From Streptomyces umbrinus (lineage in GTDB: Bacteria > Actinomycetota > Actinomycetes > Streptomycetales > Streptomycetaceae), in NCBI RefSeq assembly GCF_030817415.1, contig NZ_JAUSZI010000002.1, forward strand, positions 9,771,501 to 9,835,500: a stretch of DNA of 64,000 nucleotides, given 5' to 3'. Positions within the stretch are counted from its first letter, which is position 1. Each line of letters opens with the position of its first letter. Of the stretch, positions 33,964-43,814 are shown piece by piece. The notes below the pieces were generated by a model. It ran no database searches and was not told where the DNA came from. It saw only the letters and a program-made list of their open reading frames with translations. Position numbers and translations under genes: made by a program.

Positions 33964-36900
33964 TCAGCGGCGCCCCTTCCGCGGCCGCGGCACCTCCAGT
34001 TCCTCCAGCCGGGGCTCGTCCCCCTCCAGCACCCGCCGCCAGGCCGCCCGGTAGAGATCGGCGACCGGCCCGGTGGGCACGACGACGCCCAGGACGGGCT
34101 CCTCGCCGTGGAGCAGGTCGTACATCGGCACCTTCCACCGCTCCAGCGGAACGTACGGCTTCGCGAGCTGGGTCCAGCCGCCGGGCAGGAACAGTGAGCG
34201 GCCCGCTCGGGTGCGGCTGCCTTCGAGTACGAGGTCGGTCGCGGCGAGTTCGGCGCGGGCAGCGCGGAGCCGGCCCGTTCCGCCCCGCTGTTTCGTCCAG
34301 CCGGTCCAGCGGGCGGTGTGGTGGTCCGTGGGATCCGGCATGGCGAGCAGCATCAGGTAGATGACGGCGGCGTCCTCACCGATGCCGTACCGCTTGGCCA
34401 CTTCACCGACGAGGTCGGGCACGGACCGAGTGGGATCCTGCGGCCACCACAGACCGTCCGCGTCGCGCTCGCCCGCCACCGGTTCCCCGGGATCGGCGAG
34501 CAGCTCCGCGAACCGCCGGTCGTGGACCAGCCGCAGGGCGATGTCCTCGGCGGTCGGCCGTTCACCGGGGACCACCGCCGCCAGGTGGGGGTCGTTCCCG
34601 GCGGCGTCCAGCAGCGCGGGGCGGACGGCGGCGACCGGGTCGGGGACCGTGGTGCTCAGCACGACCGCGCCGTGGCGGACGAAGCCGTCACCCGTCTCCG
34701 AGGGGTCCCCGGCACCCCGGCGGAAGGCCTCCAGATCGACCCGCCTGCCGAGGTTGATCAGCAGGTCCGGGTGGGCCAGCCGGGCGCGTACCGCGGTCAG
34801 CACCTCGGGGAGGAGAGCGCGGATCGGGTCGCCGGACGGGAGGCGGTGGGCGAGCCAGGCGGCCAGGGCCACCGAACCGTTGAGGGTGCCTGTGCCGAAG
34901 CCGGGCGTGTTCTCGACGGGACTCAGGTAGTGACCTCTGGTCGTCCAGGTCAGGTCCTGGCTCAACCGCGGTTCGGCCGCTCGGTCGACGAACCCGCGCA
35001 GTGCTTCGGACGGTGTCCACCACGACGTGGTCTGCACGGTGCGGGCCGCCTCGTGGAGCACGTCCTCGGGGAGGGATGTCCGTCGGCCCACCCGCCGGTT
35101 CCAGACCTCCGCCGCCGCGACCACGTCCGGCCCGTCCGTCCACAGCCCGGACGGCTCGGCGGGCAGCAGCGCAGCCATGACGGCCTGCCAGACGCCGGCG
35201 TCCTTGCACCCCACGGCCTCTCTGGCCACGGCCACGTCGGCCGCCTTCACTCCGATGGCCTTCAGCGTCTCGGCGGGCACGGGCCTCCGCGCGTCGTCGG
35301 TCAGAGGCACTCCGGCGATCGTCAGCCGGGCCATGGCCGGGGTGATTCCGGTGAGCCGGGCGAGCTCCTCGGCGGCCGCCGGGTACCAGGGCGCCGGACC
35401 GCGCGCAGCGAGCTCGGACCGGAAGGCCGTGAACCAGCCGGGCGCACGTGTCTGCTCCGGAGCGAAGGGCTCGGCGGACAACAGCGTGTAGGGAGCGGGT
35501 GCCTCGAACAGGCCGGCCGGATCGTGGAAGACCGCCCTGAACACCTGGCCGTCCGCGTCGCTTCGGCTCCATTCGTTGAGGAAGACGAGGAATGCGCCGC
35601 CGTCCAACTGCAGCACCGTCGCCACATTGCTGCTCAGGGAGCCGGGACCCTGGAACAGACTCCGCTCCAGACGCAGCCGGACAAGGCGCCAGTGGCCGGG
35701 GTCCAGCACCGCGAGTTCCTGGGCGTCCAGTTCGGCGAGAAGCGTCTCCAGCACCTTCCTGTGATCCTCGGTGGTGGCCGTCGAACCGGACCGCAGAGCC
35801 AACAGGGACGGCAGCGTGGGCAGGGCCGGCCAGTCCATGTCGCTCAAGGCACTCTGCTCGGGCAGGGCGGGGTGCGGACTGCCCGCCGGGGCCGGTTCGT
35901 TGAGGCCCCGCCGCGCCTTCCCGAGCAGCCGCAGCAGCCGGACGATCTTGCCGGACGAATCGTGGTAGTAGTACGCCCTGCCCTGCACCAGGTACTTGCG
36001 GCCGTTGACGCCGAGTCCCTGCAGTGCCGCGGTGAGCGCGCCGTCGCTGAGCTCGGGCCGTTGCTCCTTCCGGACGCCGCCGGCGAGCGCCGTGTCCAGC
36101 CGGGTGCGTGCCGCGTCAAGGGTGCGCTGCTTGGTGGCGGCGTACCGAACCACCGAGGTGATGCCTGTGAGCAGCGCCTTGTGGCCGACCTCCGGCAGCA
36201 GGGTGCGGATCAGCCCGGGCAGCCGGTCCCGGCCGTCCGAGCCGGCCTGTTCCCTTACCGGACCGTCAGGGCCCGCGGTGTCCTCGGGCCGCTCCGTCCC
36301 AGGGTCCGCCAGAAGTGCTGCCGCGGTGTCCTCGTCGAACTTGCGGAGTGCCGCGGAGCCCTGTGGGTCGCGGGGCTGGAGCAGGTGCCAGTAGCGCAGG
36401 GGCGGCAGGAGCCGCGTTCCCGCGGTGAAGGTTCCGGCGGTGTGGTCCCGGGGGATCTCGGCCATCACCGTGCCGTTCCCGTCGAGCAGCCTGATCCCGT
36501 CGTACTCCTGGATCACGGCCAGCGGCCGGTCGGCCCCGGGGAACTCCAGCACCCATCGCGGGCTGCGGCTGCGGCCTCTGCCGGGCGGTACGACGATCGA
36601 GCGTCCGGCCAGGTCCTCGCCCCGCCGTGAGCCGTCGGGCAGTGTCACCACTCGCCAGCCGAGCAGCCCGTCCACCGGGGAGCACATCGGACCCGGTACG
36701 GCGGAGGGGGCGGGCAGCAGCCAGCCCGCCTCGAAGGTGCTTCCCTCCGGGGCGGCGCGCACGCCCTCGCCGAACCAGTCCGGCTGTCCGGGTTCGCCGA
36801 GTGTGTCGCCGTCCGGGTCGTACGCGTGCCACGTCTTGTTCTTGTAGTCGGTGCCCACCATGGACCACACCCAGTACGAGGTGCCGTCGCTGATCACCTG

Positions 36901-39042
36901 CCGCGACTCTGGAACCACCGTGTCCCCGCGGCGCAGTACCCCGTGACCGGTGGTCCGGCCGCCGCCGGGAAGGGGGAGGGAGACGGGGGTGATGTTCCCG
37001 TTCAGCCCGCCCCGCCCGTCCACATTGCTGGTGCGGGAGTAGCGGGCCTCCTCGATCGACACCCACTGCGAGGGGGTGTGGTGCCAGTATCCCTGCCTGC
37101 CGTTCGCGTCGACCGGACGCCACCAGACGAACAACTCGCCGTCCACGTAGTGGTAGTCGACATCCCTGCGGTAGCGCGTCGCCTGCTCGGGGACGCACAG
37201 CTCGTGCGCGAGCGCCGTGCCCTCCGAACCGATCACCCGGAGCTGCTTGCCGGCCAGGACGATGAGGTGCGGCCAGGCGTCGGTGACGAGGACCTCCTGC
37301 TGCAGATTCCCCGATTCGTGTCCTTCCAGCGCCTCTTCCCAGGCGGGCCAGCCGAGTTCGTCGAGGAGTCCGGACCGCAGGGCGCGGGCGAGGGCCGGGG
37401 CGATGCCGGTGCTCAGCGCTTCTCGAACCGCCGTCTCGGCAATCGCGAGTACCTCTCCCGGCAGCCAGCTCAGCGTCTGGAGAACGCCGCGGTAGCCGTC
37501 GAACGCGGGCAACTCCGCCGTGACGTACTTCCGGCTGATCTCGCCCACCCATTCGGCGAGCATCGGCCGTCCACCGGGGGACCCGGCCAAGGTGACGACG
37601 GTATGCAGGTGCTCTGTCCGGGCGTCCTCGGGGCAGCCATTGCGGAACGCCGGATGGAAGCGGTGGTCGGCTTCGAGGGCGACGAGGTCGCGCCGGTGTT
37701 CACAGGCTGCCCACGACACCAGGTTGAGGCGGTGACGCTCCTCGGGCTCCGCCAGCGGTACGCCCAGGGCCAGCAGCTGGTCGAGGAGGTTCACATCGCC
37801 GACAGGGGGCGTCAACAGGCCGCCGGAGGCCTCCAGTTCGGTGCGCAGTGTGTCGGCCATGCGGTCGACGAGCGGATACAGTCCCGCCGGAGCGAGGCGG
37901 TGGTCGGCCCGCCACAGTTCAAGGAATCTGCGGGTCCAGCCGGCCGTGCCGTCGGCGGGACGCACTTCGGCGGGCAGGGTGGTATCGCACAGCCCGGCGG
38001 TGGCACCGGACTTCTCCAGCAGGTCCAGCCACTGGGGCAGTTCTTCCCGCTCCCACCCTGAGGGCATCAGCTCCAGCAGGGTGCCGCGGAAGGCGGGTTC
38101 CTGCCGGGTGAGGTCCAGCAGGGCCGGCCGGTGGGTCTTCCACCAGCCGGGCGGTGCCTTGAGGGTGCCGGGCAGCGCCAGCATCTCGCGCAGATAGGCG
38201 ATCTCCTCGCCGAGCGCGTTCCTGCCCGCGGCCGCCTTCGCCAGCCGGCGCAGATCACCCGCGCCCGGACTCGACGGAGGCAGCCCGTGCGCGGCCAGGC
38301 GCACGAAGAGCCCGCGGACGTGCCGGAACGCCGTGGCGGCCGGGACCCGGGACGACAGCCCCTTGGCGTAGCTGGAGAGCATCTTCGTCGGCACGGCCCC
38401 GGCCAGGGCGAACTCGAGGAAGACCGCGTCCATGCGCTCCTCGTCGAACGGCAGCGCGTGCCCGGTCTCGGCCTTGCGCGCGTTGACGAACATCTGCGAC
38501 GCGTACGCGCTCTCGTCGGCGGCCAGAAACACCCGGCCCGCCTGCTCGTAGAAGGTCGGCAGGAAATGCGGCACGGACCCCGCGAGGCGTTCGCCGATCG
38601 ACTCGTAGGCGGCCCGCGCCCTCTTCGGCCTGGACTTCGCCGTCCGCGCCACCGTGTTCATCTCCTCGACCAGCGACATCGCCAGGTGACCGTCCGAGGG
38701 ATGATGAACCAGCACCCATTCCGGGAAACCCAGCGCCCGCGGCTGCCCCAGACCGACCTCCACCGGCCCGCCCTCGGGTTCCAGGCCGAGGAAACCGGCG
38801 CCCAAGCCCCCTCCCTGTCCCGCGGCGACCAGCCGTACGACGATCCGGCCCTCCAGGCCCGGATGCCGGTAGGCCTGCGCGAACATGGCCACCGCCCGGT
38901 CACCGCCCCCGATGGTCCCCGGAGGCAGTACCGCACCGGCACGCAGCAGTTCCTCGGCCTCAGCCCGGGCTTCAGCCCGGGCCTGCGCCACCGCCGTCGC
39001 CTCGCCCCGGGCCACCGCGTCCTTGGCCACCGTGTCGCTCAT
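33964..39042 (-). CDS. Very large uncharacterised protein (1,692 residues) of the DUF4132-SWIM cluster
   Basis: The frame is open upstream to 39486, but ATG 39042 (MSDTVAKDAVARGEATAVAQ) gives a natural start with an Ala/Glu-rich first helix. I recognise no catalytic motif. The middle part (LVTDAWPHLIVLAGKQLRVI; YHYVDGELFVWWRPVDANGR; YWVWSMVGTDYKNKTWHAYD) looks like beta-propeller-like or WD-type repeats rich in Trp and Tyr, and the outer parts look helical. It ends in basic residues (PRPRKGRR). The gene follows a DUF4132 gene by 161 bp and precedes a SWIM gene. Expected to be cytoplasmic. Function is unknown; DNA-damage induction is inferred from the shared promoter. Confidence 0.85.
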   Translation of the reverse strand: MSDTVAKDAVARGEATAVAQARAEARAEAEELLRAGAVLPPGTIGGGDRAVAMFAQAYRHPGLEGRIVVRLVAAGQGGGLGAGFLGLEPEGGPVEVGLGQPRALGFPEWVLVHHPSDGHLAMSLVEEMNTVARTAKSRPKRARAAYESIGERLAGSVPHFLPTFYEQAGRVFLAADESAYASQMFVNARKAETGHALPFDEERMDAVFLEFALAGAVPTKMLSSYAKGLSSRVPAATAFRHVRGLFVRLAAHGLPPSSPGAGDLRRLAKAAAGRNALGEEIAYLREMLALPGTLKAPPGWWKTHRPALLDLTRQEPAFRGTLLELMPSGWEREELPQWLDLLEKSGATAGLCDTTLPAEVRPADGTAGWTRRFLELWRADHRLAPAGLYPLVDRMADTLRTELEASGGLLTPPVGDVNLLDQLLALGVPLAEPEERHRLNLVSWAACEHRRDLVALEADHRFHPAFRNGCPEDARTEHLHTVVTLAGSPGGRPMLAEWVGEISRKYVTAELPAFDGYRGVLQTLSWLPGEVLAIAETAVREALSTGIAPALARALRSGLLDELGWPAWEEALEGHESGNLQQEVLVTDAWPHLIVLAGKQLRVIGSEGTALAHELCVPEQATRYRRDVDYHYVDGELFVWWRPVDANGRQGYWHHTPSQWVSIEEARYSRTSNVDGRGGLNGNITPVSLPLPGGGRTTGHGVLRRGDTVVPESRQVISDGTSYWVWSMVGTDYKNKTWHAYDPDGDTLGEPGQPDWFGEGVRAAPEGSTFEAGWLLPAPSAVPGPMCSPVDGLLGWRVVTLPDGSRRGEDLAGRSIVVPPGRGRSRSPRWVLEFPGADRPLAVIQEYDGIRLLDGNGTVMAEIPRDHTAGTFTAGTRLLPPLRYWHLLQPRDPQGSAALRKFDEDTAAALLADPGTERPEDTAGPDGPVREQAGSDGRDRLPGLIRTLLPEVGHKALLTGITSVVRYAATKQRTLDAARTRLDTALAGGVRKEQRPELSDGALTAALQGLGVNGRKYLVQGRAYYYHDSSGKIVRLLRLLGKARRGLNEPAPAGSPHPALPEQSALSDMDWPALPTLPSLLALRSGSTATTEDHRKVLETLLAELDAQELAVLDPGHWRLVRLRLERSLFQGPGSLSSNVATVLQLDGGAFLVFLNEWSRSDADGQVFRAVFHDPAGLFEAPAPYTLLSAEPFAPEQTRAPGWFTAFRSELAARGPAPWYPAAAEELARLTGITPAMARLTIAGVPLTDDARRPVPAETLKAIGVKAADVAVAREAVGCKDAGVWQAVMAALLPAEPSGLWTDGPDVVAAAEVWNRRVGRRTSLPEDVLHEAARTVQTTSWWTPSEALRGFVDRAAEPRLSQDLTWTTRGHYLSPVENTPGFGTGTLNGSVALAAWLAHRLPSGDPIRALLPEVLTAVRARLAHPDLLINLGRRVDLEAFRRGAGDPSETGDGFVRHGAVVLSTTVPDPVAAVRPALLDAAGNDPHLAAVVPGERPTAEDIALRLVHDRRFAELLADPGEPVAGERDADGLWWPQDPTRSVPDLVGEVAKRYGIGEDAAVIYLMLLAMPDPTDHHTARWTGWTKQRGGTGRLRAARAELAATDLVLEGSRTRAGRSLFLPGGWTQLAKPYVPLERWKVPMYDLLHGEEPVLGVVVPTGPVADLYRAAWRRVLEGDEPRLEELEVPRPRKGRR

Positions 39043-39203
39043 GATTCCGTGCCTTTCGCGGCCGTGCGGCCGGTCCCCGGGGCCCTGCTCACGCGTGCGC
39101 CCGTCGGTCTGTGTCGTGTGAGATGCCCCGGCCACGCCCGTGCTCCCGAGGTGTGCCGCCGTCCGTGCCGTCGTCCCTGCCACAGTCCGTGCCACCGTGC
39201 CGC

Positions 39204-40082
39204 TCACGCGGTGCGGTCCGCGGACACCGTGCGGCCGGCCTGCAGAGCCGCGGCCATCCGCATCCCCTCGGACCACGCCACGGGGCCCACCTCGGACAGC
39301 CGAAGCCGGGAATCCCGTCCATGGCGCCAGCTCAGATCGCCGGTCCGGCCCTCTTCCCCGTAGTACGGACTGCCGATCTCGACCGACGCGGTGACGACCC
39401 GCCCGGCGTCCCGGATCCGGCCACTGACGCGGCCCTCGGACACCTTGTAGCCGAGCGAAGCAGCACGCGCGGAAAGATGGAACCACGAGCTGTACTCGGC
39501 GCCGGAGAACTCGGAGACCGTCTCGGCATCACCGAGTTCTCCGGCGCCGAGGTCACGCGGCCTGCGCCAGACGGCGCGATGGATCTGCTCGACACCCTGC
39601 ACCACCCCCAACTCGGCCGCAAACACGCGAAGTTCGTCAAGGTCCGGAAGCAGCACCGGATGGGGCATCGTCACCGTGCGGGGAGAGAGCCGGACGGTCT
39701 CGCCGTCCAGGTTCACCACCCCAAGCCCACCCGAGTCGTCGGCGTCCCGCAGAAAACCCACCTCGCCGGGGCCCTCGCCGACCACCACCAGGTCACGCAG
39801 CGCCGACCGCCACGCCTCGTCGGGCCACACCCGGGCCAGCAGACCGGACGGCACCGGCAACGAGGACACCATCCAGCTGTCGACCCGCGCCACACACTGG
39901 GCCGCATGCCGGTCCAGCCACTCGGCGAACCGCTGCAGCTCGATCACCTCGGGCCGGTCCCGTAACTCTCCCGGCAGCGCTCTCAACTGCCCTTCCCCAG
40001 ACGTCTCCGACGCGGACCGGGCCACTACCCGGCCTTCCACCAGAGCGATCTCATAGGTGTCGCCCACTGCCAGCCAGCCCAT
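39204..40082 (-). CDS. DUF4132 domain protein
   Basis: A 292-residue protein. The run YEIALVEGRVVAR, LQRFAEWLDRHAAQCVARVD, GLLARVWPDEAWRSALRDLV and GVVNLDGETVRLSPRTVTMP is the DUF4132 pattern; the family is unassigned and often part of larger proteins. ATG 40082 (MGWLAVGDTYEI) is chosen: the in-frame GTG at 40184 overlaps the promoter. The ribosome binding site is weak. It is the first gene of a cluster leading to the 1,692-residue protein and the SWIM protein, under a PafBC-type promoter. Confidence 0.85.
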   Translation of the reverse strand: MGWLAVGDTYEIALVEGRVVARSASETSGEGQLRALPGELRDRPEVIELQRFAEWLDRHAAQCVARVDSWMVSSLPVPSGLLARVWPDEAWRSALRDLVVVGEGPGEVGFLRDADDSGGLGVVNLDGETVRLSPRTVTMPHPVLLPDLDELRVFAAELGVVQGVEQIHRAVWRRPRDLGAGELGDAETVSEFSGAEYSSWFHLSARAASLGYKVSEGRVSGRIRDAGRVVTASVEIGSPYYGEEGRTGDLSWRHGRDSRLRLSEVGPVAWSEGMRMAAALQAGRTVSADRTA

Positions 40083-40171
40083 TGGTTTTCTCTGCCTCTT
40101 TCGCCGTTCGGAAACCGGCACAGCGCGGCCGGCGGTCCGAATCGACCCACCCCACTGTGACTGTCCGCGAA

Positions 40172-40194
40172 AGATTAGAGGCACCCACTGACAG
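40172..40194 (-). promoter_or_regulatory. PafBC-type (RecA-NDp) promoter of the DUF4132 cluster
   Basis: On the minus strand CTGTCAGTG, an 8-bp spacer and TAATCT fit TTGTCRGTG-N8-TANNNT apart from the first base. The 8-bp spacer GGTGCCTC is also similar to the GTCGCCTC spacer of the site at 15335-15357. Confidence 0.75.
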
Positions 40195-40260
40195 TTTCCG
40201 GCGATCGAGCATCCTGAACTGCCCTGTCCTGCCCGCCAGTTCCTGCCGGATCCGCTCGGT

Positions 40261-41139
40261 CTAGGCCTCGCGAAGCCGCGCGATCGCGGGGGCGAACACC
40301 TCCATGTTCGGCTCCAGAACCGTCAGATACGAGAACCCGAACCGGTCCCGCTGCGCCCGCATCCGCTCGACGATGTCGTCCAGGGTCCCCACGAGGACGA
40401 TCGGCAGCTCAAGGACCTGCTGCTCGGTCAGATGGGGGATGCGGGACAGCCACGGCTGGATCGCGGCACCGGGGTCGTCGGTGACGATGACGATCTGGAC
40501 CAGCAGGTTCAGCTCGGCGGGCTCCGCGCGCCCGGCGGCCAACTTCCGGTACAGGGCGACCCGTTCGTCGAGCTCCTCCGCCGCGAGCGGCTCCAGCGAA
40601 CCGCCGTCCCGGGTGCGCGCCGCGGTGAACGCCGCGATGTCCGCGTGCTCGGCGGTCAGCCGCAGCATCCGGTCGCCGTTGGCGCCGATCAGCAGCGGCA
40701 CGCGCTTCTGCACGGGCTGCGGCTGATGGCCGTCCGAATCGAGGAGCCGCTCCAACTCCTCCACCGTACGCCGGAGATGGTCCACGCGCTCACCCGGCGA
40801 ACCCCAGGGAAGGCCCGCCGTCTCGTGCTCCGCCTGTACGTAGCCGGTGCCGAGCCCGAGTTCCAGGCGGCCGCCCGTCAGCGCGTCCGTCGTGGCCACC
40901 TCGCGGGCCAGCAACGCCGGGTTCCAGAAACCGGCGTTGAGCACGAACGTGCCCAGACGTGGCCGCTCGGTCGCCTCGGCTGCTGCGACCAGCGCCGGGA
41001 AGGGAGCGGGCATGCCGAGGTGGTCCGGGGCCAGGATCACGTCGTAGCCGAGTTCTTCAGCCCGACGGCACTTCGCGCGCCACTCGTCGGCTGGTGCAGC
41101 ACTCATCAGATTGACGCCGAAACGGAACGGGCGGGCCAT
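40261..41139 (-). CDS. LLM-class F420-dependent oxidoreductase
   Basis: A 292-residue luciferase-like TIM-barrel protein: RFGVNLMSAAPADEWRAKCR, LAPDHLGMPAPFPALVAAAE, TDALTGGRLELGLGTGY and RVPLLIGANGDRMLRL. The pattern fits the F420-dependent group found in Mycobacterium and Streptomyces. It would reduce or oxidise an unknown substrate with coenzyme F420. It stands alone between the DUF4132 cluster and the ABC exporter genes. Confidence 0.9.
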   Translation of the reverse strand: MARPFRFGVNLMSAAPADEWRAKCRRAEELGYDVILAPDHLGMPAPFPALVAAAEATERPRLGTFVLNAGFWNPALLAREVATTDALTGGRLELGLGTGYVQAEHETAGLPWGSPGERVDHLRRTVEELERLLDSDGHQPQPVQKRVPLLIGANGDRMLRLTAEHADIAAFTAARTRDGGSLEPLAAEELDERVALYRKLAAGRAEPAELNLLVQIVIVTDDPGAAIQPWLSRIPHLTEQQVLELPIVLVGTLDDIVERMRAQRDRFGFSYLTVLEPNMEVFAPAIARLREA

Positions 41140-41235
41140 GAACTCTCCTCACCGGGAAGGGACTTGAGTATGCGGTGTGCGTCGCCCCGCGTACGTGGAG
41201 CTCCCCGTGCACGGGGAGCGTGCTCCACGCGCCGA

Positions 41236-43803
41236 TCACTCGTGCGCGATGGCCGCCAGCACATTCATGCGCGATGCACGCAACGCCGGCAGCAGCGCCG
41301 CCACGATGCCCACCACGGCCGATCCCACGACGACCGCGACGAGAGTCGTCCACGGGATCGCGAGCGCCTTCATCCCCTGCAGGGCGAGGACCTGCTGCAC
41401 GCACACACCCCAGACGAGCCCGAGCGCGAGCCCGAGAACCGCGCCGAACACGGCGATCACCACCGACTCCAGCCGGATCATCCGCCGCAACTGCCGCCGG
41501 GCGAGCCCGATCGCGCGCAGCAGCCCGATCTCCCGGGTGCGCTCCACGACCGACAGGGCAAGGGTGTTGACCACGCCGAGCACCGCGATGACGATCGCGA
41601 GGCCGAGCAGCGCGTACACCAGGTAGAGCAGCACGGCGATCTGATCGTGGATCAGCTTCTTGTAGTCGGCCAGGTCGCGCACCTGCACCTGCGGATACGG
41701 GTCCAGCGTCTTGTCGAGGTTCGAGCGCAGGGTGTCGGCGGAGGTGCCCGAGGCCGCGTTCACGTACAGCGCGGAGTCCTGCCCGCCGGGCACGTACTTC
41801 TCGACCGTGCCGAAGCCGAAGAACAGCCCGCCCTGCGTGCCGAAGCCCTCGGCGGCGTCCTGGTCGGTCAGCGCACCCACCTTCAGTTCGGCCTTCTGCC
41901 CGGCGGGGAACTCGACGGGGATCGTGCTGCCGAGGCGTACGTCGTGGTCCTTGGCGAAGCCCGCGTCCATGGCGATGTTCCCGTCCGCGAGCGCGTCGGC
42001 AGTGTCGCCCTCGGCGTACGTGATGCGGGCGACCTCGTCGAGCTGCGACTCGTAGCCCGCCGCGGTCGTCTCGACGCGCTTGCCGTCCGGCAGCCGGACG
42101 GCGACCGGCGTGAACCGCTGCCGTACGACGAGTCCCGCGCCCTCCGTGTCCTGCACCTTCTCGGTGATCTCCTGCGGGAACGGCAGGAAGTTGGCGTTCT
42201 GCACCACGAAGTCGGCGCCCAGCGTCTTGTCGATCTGGTCGTCGAAGGACTTGGACATCGACGCGCTCGCCACGGACATGCCGCCGACCAGCGCGAGGCC
42301 CACCATCAGGGCGGCCGCGGTGGCGCCGGTGCGGCGCGGGTTGCGCAGCGCGTTGCGCTGGCTCATCCGGCCGACCGAGCCGAACACGGCGGGGAAGAAA
42401 CCGCCGAGGACACGGATCACCGGCCGGACGAGCAACGGCCCGGCGATGACCGTCGCGAGGAGGGTGAGGACGACGCCGAGGCCGAGCAGGGAGGCGGCGG
42501 ACCCGGTCTCCGTGGACGTCACGCACCCCACGAGCGCGGCGGCACCCAGCGCGCCGACGATCAGCCCCACCACCGCCCGTACCCGCAACGGCCGCCCCAC
42601 ACCGGCGATTTCGGCGTCCGCCAGCGCGGCCATCGGCGACACACCGGCCGCTCGGCGGGCCGGCAGATACGCCGCGACGAAGGTGACGCCCACCCCGACG
42701 ACGTATGCCGCGACGGGTGTCGCCCATCCGATGACCATCTCGGCGGTCTTCAGGTTCATGCCGAACAGGCCCATGAGCTCGATCAGCCCGATCGCGAGCC
42801 CGATGCCCGCGGCCAGGCCGAGCGTCGAGCCGACCAGGCCCAGCAGGGTCGCCTCCAGGAGCACGGACCGGCGCACCTGCCGCCGGTCGGCGCCGAGCGC
42901 GCGCAACAGGCCCAGTTCACGGGTGCGTTGGGCGATCAGCATGGAGAAGGTGTTGACGATCAGGAAGACCCCGACCAGTACGGCGATACCGGCGAAGCCG
43001 AGCATCACGTACTTGATCACATCGAGGAATCCGCCCAGTTGGGAGGCGGCCGTCTCGGCCTGCTCGTCGGCGGTCTCCAACTCGTAGGTGCCCGAGCCGA
43101 TTTCGGCGGCGATGCGCTGCTTGAGCTGTGCGTCGCTCACGCCTTCCGCCGCGTCCACCTGGATGCTGGTGGCGACGCCCGTCCGGCCGAGCAGTTCGGC
43201 CGGCGCGGCCGCCGGGTCGAGGAAGACCAGTGCGGCACCCGGGTTGGTGGTCTTGAAGGTCGCGATGCCGACGACCTTCACCTTGAACGACCCGGGCTGT
43301 GCGATGACGGTGAGGGTGTCACCGATGCCGACGTGCTTCTTGTCGGCGGTGTCCGCGTCGAGGAGCGCCTCGTCGGCGCCGCGCGGGGCGTGCCCCGAGG
43401 TCAGCTCCACGGGGCTGCGCTCGGTGACGTACCAGTCGGCCGCGATGGTGGGCGCGCCCGTGGTCGGTCCTACCGACTTGTTGTCGCTGTCGACGACGGT
43501 GATGTTCTCGACGGACACGTCCGGACGCGCGAGAGTGACCCCGTCGACCTTGCCGATGCGGTCCACGAGGCTCGTGGGCACGGTCGCGATCGCCCCGGAG
43601 GGGATCTGCGAGTCGAGATCCTCCTTCGGCGACACGGTCACGTCGGCCGACGTGGACGCGAACAGCCGGTCGAACGTGCGGGTGACCGTGTCCGAGAAGA
43701 TCAGGCTGCCCGCGACGAACGCCACGGACAGGACGACGGCCAGCGCCGAGAGCAGCAGCCTGCCCTTGTGCGCGAGGAAACTCCGGAGTGTCGCCTTCAG
43801 CAC
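41236..43803 (-). CDS. ABC transporter permease, FtsX/MacB type with two FtsX domains
   Basis: An 855-residue membrane protein. It has an N-terminal segment (LLLSALAVVLSVAFVAGSLI), a large extracytoplasmic region, a first FtsX domain of four segments around residues 265-480, a second extracytoplasmic region and a C-terminal FtsX domain (AVLLYLVYALLGLAIVIAVL; REIGLLRAIGLARRQLRRMI). This duplicated layout is typical of actinobacterial exporters of the LolE/MacB class. It starts 11 bp after the ATPase gene stop, so the two form an operon. Cargo unknown; a peptide, lipid or antimicrobial is likely. Confidence 0.94.
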   Translation of the reverse strand: MLKATLRSFLAHKGRLLLSALAVVLSVAFVAGSLIFSDTVTRTFDRLFASTSADVTVSPKEDLDSQIPSGAIATVPTSLVDRIGKVDGVTLARPDVSVENITVVDSDNKSVGPTTGAPTIAADWYVTERSPVELTSGHAPRGADEALLDADTADKKHVGIGDTLTVIAQPGSFKVKVVGIATFKTTNPGAALVFLDPAAAPAELLGRTGVATSIQVDAAEGVSDAQLKQRIAAEIGSGTYELETADEQAETAASQLGGFLDVIKYVMLGFAGIAVLVGVFLIVNTFSMLIAQRTRELGLLRALGADRRQVRRSVLLEATLLGLVGSTLGLAAGIGLAIGLIELMGLFGMNLKTAEMVIGWATPVAAYVVGVGVTFVAAYLPARRAAGVSPMAALADAEIAGVGRPLRVRAVVGLIVGALGAAALVGCVTSTETGSAASLLGLGVVLTLLATVIAGPLLVRPVIRVLGGFFPAVFGSVGRMSQRNALRNPRRTGATAAALMVGLALVGGMSVASASMSKSFDDQIDKTLGADFVVQNANFLPFPQEITEKVQDTEGAGLVVRQRFTPVAVRLPDGKRVETTAAGYESQLDEVARITYAEGDTADALADGNIAMDAGFAKDHDVRLGSTIPVEFPAGQKAELKVGALTDQDAAEGFGTQGGLFFGFGTVEKYVPGGQDSALYVNAASGTSADTLRSNLDKTLDPYPQVQVRDLADYKKLIHDQIAVLLYLVYALLGLAIVIAVLGVVNTLALSVVERTREIGLLRAIGLARRQLRRMIRLESVVIAVFGAVLGLALGLVWGVCVQQVLALQGMKALAIPWTTLVAVVVGSAVVGIVAALLPALRASRMNVLAAIAHE

Positions 43804-43814
43804 GACAGCCTGCC

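Noticed and set aside
30572..34054. A 1,160-codon open frame on the plus strand
   Set aside because: It is the antisense shadow of the SWIM gene and neighbouring minus-strand genes; Gly/Arg/Val-rich composition is the usual artefact of GC-rich DNA.
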